From positions 744,001 to 808,000 of the forward strand of contig NZ_CP008884.1 of assembly GCF_000725385.1 (NCBI RefSeq): DNA of 64,000 bases, read 5' to 3'. Position 1 is the stretch's first letter. Each line of letters starts with the position of its first letter. Below the pieces are notes generated by a model that saw only the letters and a list, made by a program, of their open reading frames with translations, searched no databases and was not told the DNA's origin. This document shows positions 54,255 to 64,000 of this stretch, in pieces. The translations under genes and the position numbers were made by a program. Origin of the DNA: Dyella japonica A8. Lineage in GTDB: Bacteria; Pseudomonadota; Gammaproteobacteria; Xanthomonadales; Rhodanobacteraceae.

Positions 54255-54920
54255 TTACAGCTGATTGAGATTAAAGTTGATCGGGACGCGGACATAGCCT
54301 TCCGTCTTTTGTCCGTTCCTTATATTCGGATTGAAGCGCCACTTGCGTGCCGTTTCAATCGCGGCCTGATCCAGCTCGCGATAACCGCTGGATACCTCCA
54401 CCTTGATGTCCTTCGGCGTTCCATCGACGGCAACCAGGATCATCAGCGTGACCGTGCCCTCGTGACGCTGGCGGATAGCCTGCGGCGGATACTTGGGCGT
54501 AATACGGCTGTTGTAGCTGATGTCTTGACTGGCGGTGATGTCCGCAGGCGGTGCCGGAGGAGCAGGCGGAGCCGGCGGCGCTGCCGCGACGGCATTGGCC
54601 GAATGCTCTTCCACGCTCGGCGGCGGAGCCGGCGGCGGCGGGGTCGGCGGCGGCTTGACCTGCTGAATGATCTTCGGCGGCGGCTGCTTCGGCGGCTCCG
54701 GCGGCGGCGGCGGCGGCGGCGGGGGCGGCGGCGGCGGGGGCGGCTCGATAAAGTTCACCTGGACAGTGCGTTCTTTTTCCTTCTGGACCTGCTTCGGCGG
54801 TGCCATAGGCGCCACCAGCAACAGGAACGCGAACGCATGCAGCGCGATGGCAACTGCCAGCGCCCAGGTACGCCTCCAATTGAACGGCCCTTGGCCGGTT
54901 GCTTCGTTACTTGAGGCCAT
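54255..54920 (-). CDS. tonB: TonB energy-transducing protein
   Basis: 221 residues. A cytoplasmic start and one membrane helix (ALAVAIALHAFAFLLLVAPM) precede a long periplasmic proline-rich arm containing an uninterrupted run of 15 prolines and further PPKQPPPK/PPAPP segments. The C-terminal TonB domain is clear: PKYPPQAIRQRHEGTVTLMILVAVDGTPKDIKVEVSSGYRELDQAAIETARKWRFNP. It couples the proton gradient to outer-membrane receptors. First gene of the tonB-exbB-exbD1-exbD2 operon. Confidence 0.97.
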   Translation of the reverse strand: MASSNEATGQGPFNWRRTWALAVAIALHAFAFLLLVAPMAPPKQVQKEKERTVQVNFIEPPPPPPPPPPPPPPPEPPKQPPPKIIQQVKPPPTPPPPAPPPSVEEHSANAVAAAPPAPPAPPAPPADITASQDISYNSRITPKYPPQAIRQRHEGTVTLMILVAVDGTPKDIKVEVSSGYRELDQAAIETARKWRFNPNIRNGQKTEGYVRVPINFNLNQL

Positions 54921-55116
54921 CTGTCACTATCTGGAGCTAATCAATCGGTGAGACGTGGTCACGAATTCCGGTGGCAGCGATCCTGTTGGGATGACGTTTG
55001 CCACTGGACGGGAGCACGGAAAGGTTTCAACGGTACAACAGCAAATGGCATTTGTATAGCACTTGTGAGGCAGACAAATGGACGTCTATCTGCCCCGCAA
55101 TTGTTACACCTCTGCC

Positions 55117-56406
55117 TTACTTGCTTACTGTCGGCGACTTCAGCCAAGCCTTGGCTTTTGCTGAAGTTTCTGGATCCTGTGCCGCTTTCTCCATGGCTGC
55201 GATCGCACCTGCCTTGTCCTTGAGACCACGGCAGGCTTCGGCCAGCAACATGTAAGCCGTGCCCTTGTGCTGCACGCCCTTGTCGATGCCCTGTTGGATG
55301 AGGCTCTTGGCCTCGCTGTACTTGCTGTCCTGGATGAGCAGCTGGCCGGCGCGGATGTTCGCCTCGCCGTTCTTCGCCAGCGGAACCGCCTTCTGGTAGG
55401 CCGCCAGGGCGCCCGAGGTGTTGTCGGACATGTAGTTGGCGGCGCCCAGCAGCTCGTAGTTGTCCGCGGTCTGGGTCACGATGCCCTTGCTGAAGCCTTC
55501 CTGCAGCACGGCAGCGGCCTTGGTGGCGGGTTCCTTCTGGTCACCGCTGTTCTGGCCGCTCACCAGGTAGAGCTTGGCGAGGTTGACGTAGTCCTTCTCG
55601 GTCTTGAGCTGGCCATTGGCGCGGGCCTTCTCCATCAGCGAGATCGCTTCCGGGTACTTCTGCGCCTGCATCAGCACGGCGACGGCGTTGTTCAGGGCGT
55701 TCGGGTCATTCGGGTTGGACGCGAGCTGCTGCTGCGCCATCTGGGCAGCCTGGTCGGTCTGGCCGGATTCGGAGTAGCTGGCCATGAGGATCTGGTTCCA
55801 GCTGTCGCTCGGCTTGTCGGTCATCGACTGCGCCTTCTTCACGGCGGCAATCGCTTCGGGGTACTTCTGAAGGCGGTAGTAGGCGTTGCCTTCCAGCGCG
55901 TAGGAGTCGGCGGTTTCCTTCTTGCCTTCCGTGCGCCACTTTTCGACGGTGTCGATGGTCAGCTGGTACTGCTCGTCGGCCAGGTAGAACTGGGCCAGCA
56001 TGTACTCGAGCTGGAAGAAGGTGTCGTTCGGCATGGTGCCGTTGTCGAGCGCCTTCTTGAGCAGGTCGATGGCGCCCTTCACGTCGCCGTCGTTGTAGTG
56101 CACGTTCGCCAGGCCCTGCAGGGCCAGCGCCTGTGCGTACTTGCTCTTGCTGCTATCGGCGATCGGCTGGAGGATCTGCGTCGCCTTTTCCTTGTCCTGG
56201 TTGTTGACCGCGTCAAGGCCTTCGTTGATCGCCTTCTGATCCTTCTCGCTGGTGAGGTCCAGCTTCGGTTCCTTGCGGGTCGCATTGGGGTAGAGCGCTT
56301 CCTTCTTGTCCTTGGAAGAGCTGTCGCCTGCAATGACCGGCGTGCTCACCACGGCAAGGGCAAGCGCCGAGCCGGCAAGCATCTTGATCAGGGGAACACG
56401 CTTCAT
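55117..56406 (-). CDS. Exported tetratricopeptide-repeat protein
   Basis: 429 residues from ATG 56406 (GAGG upstream); the frame continues back to 56520 through non-coding sequence. Signal peptide MKRVPLIKMLAGSALALAVVSTPVIA. From about residue 60 it consists of TPR-like helix pairs (for example YAQALALQGLANVHYNDGDVKGAIDLLKKAL and PNALNNAVAVLMQAQKYPEAISLMEKA). It is probably a periplasmic scaffold. It lies upstream of tonB on the same strand with 196 bp between, so it may or may not share its transcript. Confidence 0.9.
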   Translation of the reverse strand: MKRVPLIKMLAGSALALAVVSTPVIAGDSSSKDKKEALYPNATRKEPKLDLTSEKDQKAINEGLDAVNNQDKEKATQILQPIADSSKSKYAQALALQGLANVHYNDGDVKGAIDLLKKALDNGTMPNDTFFQLEYMLAQFYLADEQYQLTIDTVEKWRTEGKKETADSYALEGNAYYRLQKYPEAIAAVKKAQSMTDKPSDSWNQILMASYSESGQTDQAAQMAQQQLASNPNDPNALNNAVAVLMQAQKYPEAISLMEKARANGQLKTEKDYVNLAKLYLVSGQNSGDQKEPATKAAAVLQEGFSKGIVTQTADNYELLGAANYMSDNTSGALAAYQKAVPLAKNGEANIRAGQLLIQDSKYSEAKSLIQQGIDKGVQHKGTAYMLLAEACRGLKDKAGAIAAMEKAAQDPETSAKAKAWLKSPTVSK

Positions 56407-56717
56407 GGCAGGCCTCAATGTAGGTTTCACGCGATTACTACGCGGGGGATCGCTGAGCGTAACCTGACTCGGCAACAGATAACAAGTCGCAGCGCGACAT
56501 AAAAGATTGTTAAAAATCAATAAGTTGAACCATACGCCAATGACTGGGCCTGATTTTCAAGGCACGGCGCCCTGTCGGGCGTGACTTTTTGGCCTGGAAA
56601 CACGCTATCGGCGTTATTTTCCTGACTTTAGCTAATGCACTAGCGCGTTAGTACGCGATGCCGAAAGAAAAGCCGTGGGCCCTGCGGATCCTGCCCGCAG
56701 GGCCCACGGCCGTTGCC
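56407..56717. other. Intergenic region upstream of the TPR gene
   Basis: Holds the promoter side of the TPR gene (AT-rich near 56500-56530) and, at its other end, the gyrB terminator. No gene seen. Confidence 0.6.
56662..56710 (-). terminator. Terminator after gyrB
   Basis: GCCGTGGGCCCTGCGG (56672-56687) and its exact complement (56695-56710) form a 16-bp stem; reading toward the left it is followed by TTTTCTTTC. Confidence 0.92.
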
Positions 56718-60294
<3,577 letters not shown>

Positions 60295-60315
60295 GTCAGC
60301 AAACTCCGGAAGCAA

Positions 60316-60348
60316 GAACGCCGGAGCGTCTTTCGACGGCTCCGGCGT
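60316..60348 (-). terminator. Hairpin between dnaN and recF
   Basis: AACGCCGGAGC / GCTCCGGCGTT is a perfect 11-bp stem with an 11-nt loop and only a weak T tract, so partial termination or processing is likely rather than a full stop. Confidence 0.6.
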
Positions 60349-60390
60349 TCAGTGCTGGCTTGCCCTTACAAGGCAAACAATTCATCGGTG

Positions 60391-61491
60391 TCAGAGGCGC
60401 AGCGGCATGATCACGTGGCGGGCCTGATCGTTGTCGTCTTCCTGCACTAGGCAGCTGGACTGGGCATCACGCAGATTCAACCGGGCCTTGTCACCGCGCA
60501 GGGCGCCGAGTGCATCCAGCAGGTAACCGACGTTGAAGCCCACGGCCAGATCGGACACCGGCGTCTCGGCCTCGACCTCTTCCACGGCCTCTTCCTGCTC
60601 GGGATTGTGCGCGACGATGCGCAGCTTGCCCGGCGACAGTTCCAGCTTCACACCGCGATACTTTTCGTTGGAAAGAATGGCCGCGCGCTGGAGCGCACCA
60701 CGAAGCACTTCGCGATCCAGCGTGGCGTGCTTGTCGGCGCCCAGCGGAATGACCGCTTCGTAATCCGGGAAACGACCGTCGATCAGCTTCGAGGTAAAGA
60801 CCACGTCACCGCGACGGACACGAAGGTGATTACGGCCAAACTCCAGCTCGATCTGGCCATCGCCCGTCTCGAACAAACCGATCAGCTCGTTCACGCCCTT
60901 GCGCGGAATGATGATCTGACGGCGCGAGGACACTTTGCTGTCCAGCTTCGTTTCTTTCAGCGCCAGACGATGACCGTCGGTAGCCACGCAACGAAGCGTG
61001 TGCTCCTGCAGGTCCAGCAGCATGCCGTTCAAGTAGTAGCGCACGTCCTGGTTGGCCATGGCGAACGCGGTGCGCTCCATCAGATCGCGCAGCACTTCTT
61101 CCGGCAGCGTGACCCGCTCAACCAGCTCTATTTCATCGATGGTCGGGAATTCGGTGGCTGGCAGCGTGGCCAGCGTGAAGCGACTGCGTCCCGCATTCAT
61201 TGCCACGCGGTCGCCGTTGAGCTTCAGCTCGATCTGCGCGCCGTCCGGCAGCGCACGCACGATGTCGAACAACTTGCGTGCGGGAATGGTGATCTCGCCG
61301 TCGACCAGCTTGTCCGCTGGTGTCGTCGCGATCATTTCCACTTCCAGATCCGTACCGGTCATCGACACTTTGCCGTCGGCGACCTTCACCAGCAGGTTGG
61401 CCAGCACCGGCAGTGTCTGACGGCGTTCGACCACGCCCACGACCTGCTGCAACGGTTTGAGCAGAGCTTCTCGTTGAATGCTGAATTGCAT
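60391..61491 (-). CDS. dnaN: DNA polymerase III beta sliding clamp
   Basis: 366 residues, the standard length, with the threefold repeated clamp domains: MQFSIQREALLKPLQQVVGVVERRQTLPVLANLL at the start, RSRFTLATLPATEFP in the first domain, and the conserved end HVIMPLRL. It is the processivity factor for the replicase and also anchors Hda. The probable oriC lies directly upstream. Confidence 0.98.
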   Translation of the reverse strand: MQFSIQREALLKPLQQVVGVVERRQTLPVLANLLVKVADGKVSMTGTDLEVEMIATTPADKLVDGEITIPARKLFDIVRALPDGAQIELKLNGDRVAMNAGRSRFTLATLPATEFPTIDEIELVERVTLPEEVLRDLMERTAFAMANQDVRYYLNGMLLDLQEHTLRCVATDGHRLALKETKLDSKVSSRRQIIIPRKGVNELIGLFETGDGQIELEFGRNHLRVRRGDVVFTSKLIDGRFPDYEAVIPLGADKHATLDREVLRGALQRAAILSNEKYRGVKLELSPGKLRIVAHNPEQEEAVEEVEAETPVSDLAVGFNVGYLLDALGALRGDKARLNLRDAQSSCLVQEDDNDQARHVIMPLRL

Positions 61492-61741
61492 GTATGCGCT
61501 TCCCCAATCCTGCTTTTCTGTTTTTAAAAGAAGTTCTGTGGTGGTGGTAGGTGCCGTGGATAACTCAAAAATCTGAAATTACCCTTGAAAATCAATACGT
61601 TGAAAGATTTTCAGCTTGTGTCCCAAATAGCCGGATGACTGTGTGTCGATTGTGGATAACTCTATCGTCCAAATCGTCCACCTATTATCCACAGGTTGCC
61701 ACAGTACTTTTCAAGCAATCAGTGCACAGCCCCACCGGTTT
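61492..61741. other. oriC: Probable oriC region between dnaN and dnaA
   Basis: 250 bp with two perfect DnaA boxes, TTATCCACA at 61685-61693 (plus) and 61651-61659 (minus), and a one-mismatch box at 61555-61563 (minus). An AT-rich block at about 61561-61620 could serve as the unwinding element. As recalled, oriC of Xanthomonas is in this same interval. Assignment is by boxes and synteny only. Confidence 0.75.
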
Positions 61742-63091
61742 TCAGCCGGTAAGGATGCGGATGAGCTGTTCCCAATCCTGACGCATGCGTGTGTCGGTCT
61801 CGCAAAACTTCTTGATGGTGCGGCAGGCATGCAGCACCGTCGTGTGGTCGCGCCCGCCGAAGGCCTCGCCGATCTCCGGCAGGCTGTGTTCCGTCAGTTC
61901 CTTGGACAGCGCCATGGCGATCTGGCGCGGGCGCGCCAACGAACGCACGCGGCGCTTGGACAACAGATCCTGCAGGCGCACCTGGTAGTAGTCGGCCACC
62001 GTCTTCTGGATGTTGGGCACCGTTACCGCCTGCGCATGCGTGGCGAGCAGGTCGCGCAGGGTTTCCTCGGCGAAGTCGATGGTGATGGGCTTGCCGTAGA
62101 AGTTGGCGCGCGCGGCCAGCGTGTTGAGCGCGCCTTCGAGGTCGCGCACGTTGGAGCGGATGCGCTTGGCCAGCAGCATGGCCACGTTCTCCCCCACCGC
62201 CACGCCCTTGTCGTGGGCCTTGGAGAGCAGGATCGCCGCACGGGTTTCGAAGTCCGGCGGCTCGATCGCCACCGACAGGCCCCAGCCCAGGCGCGACTTC
62301 AGGCGCGGCTCCAGCTTGTCCACTTCCTTGGGATAGCGGTCGCAGGTCAGGATGATCTGCTGCTTGGACTCGAACAGCGCGTTGAAGGTGTGGAAAAACT
62401 CTTCCTGCGTGGTGTCCTTGCCGGCGAAGAACTGGATGTCGTCGATCAGCAGCGCATCCACCGAGCGGAAGCGGCGCTTGAACTCGTCCATGCTCTTGGT
62501 GCGCAGCGCCTCGATCATCGAGCCGACGAACTGCTCCGAACGCAAGTACAGCACCTTGAAGTCCGGATTGCGCTCGCGCATCAGGTTGCCGGTGGCGTGC
62601 ATCAAGTGGGTCTTGCCCAGGCCCGTGCCGCCGTACAGCAGCAGCGGGTTGTAGGCACGGCCCGGATTCATCGCCACCTGCATGGCGGCGGCCTTGCCCA
62701 GCTGGTTCGACTTGCCCTCGACGAAGGTTTCGAAGGTGTAGTGCGGATCCAGGTTGTGGCTAAAGGTCGCGGCCGGCGCCTCGGCCACCACCGGCTCCAC
62801 CTTGGCGGGCGCCGGTGCTGCGGCGGGCTTGCCGGTCGGGCTCACACGCGGCGAGCTTGAGCCCACCTCCAGGCGCACGGTCAGGTCATGGCCGGTGAGC
62901 TGGCTGATCACCGTTTCGATGCGGGCCAGATAGCGCTCGCGCACCGTGTCCAGTGTGTACGGATTGGGCGCGAACAGCTTCAGGCCATGCGTGTCGTCGC
63001 GTGCCTGCAGCGGCATCAGCCACGTATGCAGGTCTTCGGCGTTCAATTCGCCCTCGAGACGCTCGAGACAGCGCCGCCACAGGTCACTCAT
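61742..63091 (-). CDS. dnaA: Chromosomal replication initiator DnaA
   Basis: 449 residues. Domain I ([30 protein letters not shown]) leads through a Pro/Ala linker to the AAA+ domain with Walker [15 protein letters not shown] and Walker [12 protein letters not shown]. Domain IV has the DNA-binding signature [18 protein letters not shown]. Two near-consensus DnaA boxes lie upstream of its start, suggesting autoregulation. Confidence 0.98.
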   Translation of the reverse strand: MSDLWRRCLERLEGELNAEDLHTWLMPLQARDDTHGLKLFAPNPYTLDTVRERYLARIETVISQLTGHDLTVRLEVGSSSPRVSPTGKPAAAPAPAKVEPVVAEAPAATFSHNLDPHYTFETFVEGKSNQLGKAAAMQVAMNPGRAYNPLLLYGGTGLGKTHLMHATGNLMRERNPDFKVLYLRSEQFVGSMIEALRTKSMDEFKRRFRSVDALLIDDIQFFAGKDTTQEEFFHTFNALFESKQQIILTCDRYPKEVDKLEPRLKSRLGWGLSVAIEPPDFETRAAILLSKAHDKGVAVGENVAMLLAKRIRSNVRDLEGALNTLAARANFYGKPITIDFAEETLRDLLATHAQAVTVPNIQKTVADYYQVRLQDLLSKRRVRSLARPRQIAMALSKELTEHSLPEIGEAFGGRDHTTVLHACRTIKKFCETDTRMRQDWEQLIRILTG

Positions 63092-63176
63092 GGGAAGTCT
63101 TCAACCACTGCAAGGAGCGCTTTCGCGCGGGGTGGACCGGAAAGTCTAGCAGCAGGAACCGATCTTTTTGGTACGG

Positions 63177-63197
63177 ATATCCACATGGATATCCACA
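63177..63197. promoter_or_regulatory. Two near-consensus DnaA boxes upstream of dnaA
   Basis: ATATCCACA at 63177-63185 and again at 63189-63197, each one base from TTATCCACA, spaced 12 bp apart in direct orientation. Confidence 0.65.
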
Positions 63198-63237
63198 GGC
63201 AATCAACAGCCCTTTGTCAACCCCGAAAACGCCCTAT

Positions 63238-63267
63238 TTGACATGGCCCCAAACCACCCCGCATAAT
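63238..63267 (+). promoter_or_regulatory. Sigma-70 promoter of rpmH
   Basis: TTGACA (63238-63243) and CATAAT (63262-63267) with an 18-bp spacer, ending 36 bp before the rpmH ATG. Confidence 0.75.
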
Positions 63268-63303
63268 TTCCAACCTTTTTATCAACTTACTTTGGAGGAA
63301 GCC

Positions 63304-63441
63304 ATGTCCAAGCGGACCTTCCAGCCCAGCAAGCTCAAGCGCGCCCGCACCCACGGCTTCCGTGCCCGTATGGCCACGGCCGATGGTCGCAAGATCCTCA
63401 ACGCCCGTCGCGCCAAGGGCCGCAAGCGCCTGATCCCGTAA
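63304..63441 (+). CDS. rpmH: 50S ribosomal protein L34
   Basis: 45 residues starting [21 protein letters not shown], the typical Arg/Lys-rich L34. GGAGGAA precedes the ATG and a clear sigma-70 promoter lies upstream. It is followed by rnpA after 13 nt, as in most bacteria. Confidence 0.98.
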   Translation: MSKRTFQPSKLKRARTHGFRARMATADGRKILNARRAKGRKRLIP

Positions 63442-63454
63442 GCGGCGGGCATCC

Positions 63455-63853
63455 ATGCCTGCCGCCGGCCTGCCGCGCGAGGCGCGGCTCCGCCGCGCCG
63501 GTGATTTCGCTGCTCTGCGTCAAGCCAGCGGCCGCTTCGGCGGCCGCTGTTTTTCTGTGCGCTATCGGGTCAACGACCTGGGCCACCCGCGCCTGGGCCT
63601 GGCCATTTCCAAGCGCGTCTCCAAGCGCGCGGTCGATCGCAACCGTATCAAGCGCCTTATCCGCGAGTCGTTTCGCCGCGCCCGCCTTGAGCTTCCGCCC
63701 GTCGACCTCATGGTGATGGCGCGCGAGCAGGCCTGCGGCCTGTCCGGCCCGGAGTTGCTCGCCGAACTGCAGCAGCTGTGGAAGAAATTGCGTTCCGCCA
63801 ACATCGAGGCCACGTTGAAGCCGGGCGACCCGACCGGCACAATCGTGCGTTGA
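63455..63853 (+). CDS. rnpA: Ribonuclease P protein component
   Basis: 132 residues. The conserved RNA-binding block is RLGLAISKRVSKRAVDRNRIKRLIRESFRR (about 48-77). It helps the RNase P RNA process tRNA 5' ends. The N-terminus begins LPREARLRRAGDFAALRQ. It is co-transcribed with rpmH. Confidence 0.96.
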   Translation: MPAAGLPREARLRRAGDFAALRQASGRFGGRCFSVRYRVNDLGHPRLGLAISKRVSKRAVDRNRIKRLIRESFRRARLELPPVDLMVMAREQACGLSGPELLAELQQLWKKLRSANIEATLKPGDPTGTIVR

Positions 63854-63911
63854 CCTTTTTCCACCCTCTTCCGCGGCTAGGCGTCGCGGTATGCACCGGA
63901 TCTGCCTCGCG

Positions 63912-64000
63912 ATGAATCAAACGCGCACGTTCCTCATCTTTGCCCTGCTGGCCGTGGCCTATCTGTTGTTCCAGGCCTGGGAGAAGGACTACGGCCCGAA
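63912..64000 (+). CDS. yidC: Membrane protein insertase YidC, 5' end only
   Basis: The last 89 bases read MNQTRTFLIFALLAVAYLLFQAWEKDYGP, the typical first membrane helix and following motif of gammaproteobacterial YidC. Only 58 bp separates it from rnpA, so yidD, which lies between them in Escherichia coli, is absent here. Confidence 0.92.
   Translation, partial: MNQTRTFLIFALLAVAYLLFQAWEKDYGP

Overview
The window looks like the origin-proximal part of a chromosome from the Xanthomonadales, most likely the Rhodanobacteraceae side (Dyella, Luteibacter, Rhodanobacter or a relative). This is inferred from high GC, the dnaA-dnaN-recF-gyrB order next to rpmH-rnpA-yidC, the tonB-exbB-exbD-exbD-pdxJ block beside gyrB as recalled from Xanthomonas, a CrbS/CrbR-type acetate switch, and abundant REP-like palindromes. 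Taxonomy is inference; no database was searched.

Layout. 1-9.6 kb: a cut-off lysophospholipid acyltransferase, a divergent Lrp regulator/phenylalanine hydroxylase pair, OmpW behind an FNR-like box, a Xre-RES toxin-antitoxin pair with a palindromic operator, a START-fold protein, a membrane protein, and a SulP transporter overlapping a DUF885 metalloprotein. 9.6-10.8 kb and 15.2-16.2 kb: two related nested-palindrome non-coding elements. 10.8-15 kb: WYL regulator, a four-gene operon (PfpI-like, 64-aa peptide, GFA, GST) and fbp. 16.4-24.4 kb: patatin lipoprotein, zinc-ribbon protein, S9 peptidase, a YtrA/ABC operon, and a periplasmic protein paired with an Fe-S-type (SufR-like) regulator. 24.7-25.9 kb: a small cassette-like island between two direct copies of a hairpin repeat. 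26-33 kb: a secreted protein and a pilin-chaperone-usher-adhesin locus with a divergent Xre regulator. 33.4-40.5 kb: a coiled-coil porin with a Fur-like box, a PA0069-type radical SAM gene, a methyltransferase insert between two 871-bp direct repeats, and a membrane patatin. 40.6-50.9 kb: a GlsB-type membrane protein, MHS-family transporter and DcaP-like porin divergent from acs, then a LuxR-type response regulator and an SSF-domain hybrid kinase, forming an acetate/carboxylate module. 51-56.4 kb: PPTase, pdxJ, the TonB system and a TPR protein. 56.7-64 kb: gyrB, recF, dnaN, probable oriC, dnaA, rpmH, rnpA and the start of yidC.

The points most worth a second look are the 871-bp duplication bracketing a foreign methyltransferase with the geometry of a single-crossover integration, the direct-repeat-bounded cassette, the nested palindromic elements, an octapeptide-repeat insertion in the usher, a PfpI-like protein with Asp in place of the nucleophile Cys, and several exact palindromes in divergent promoters. 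No transposase, CRISPR array, prophage gene, tRNA or rRNA was recognised.
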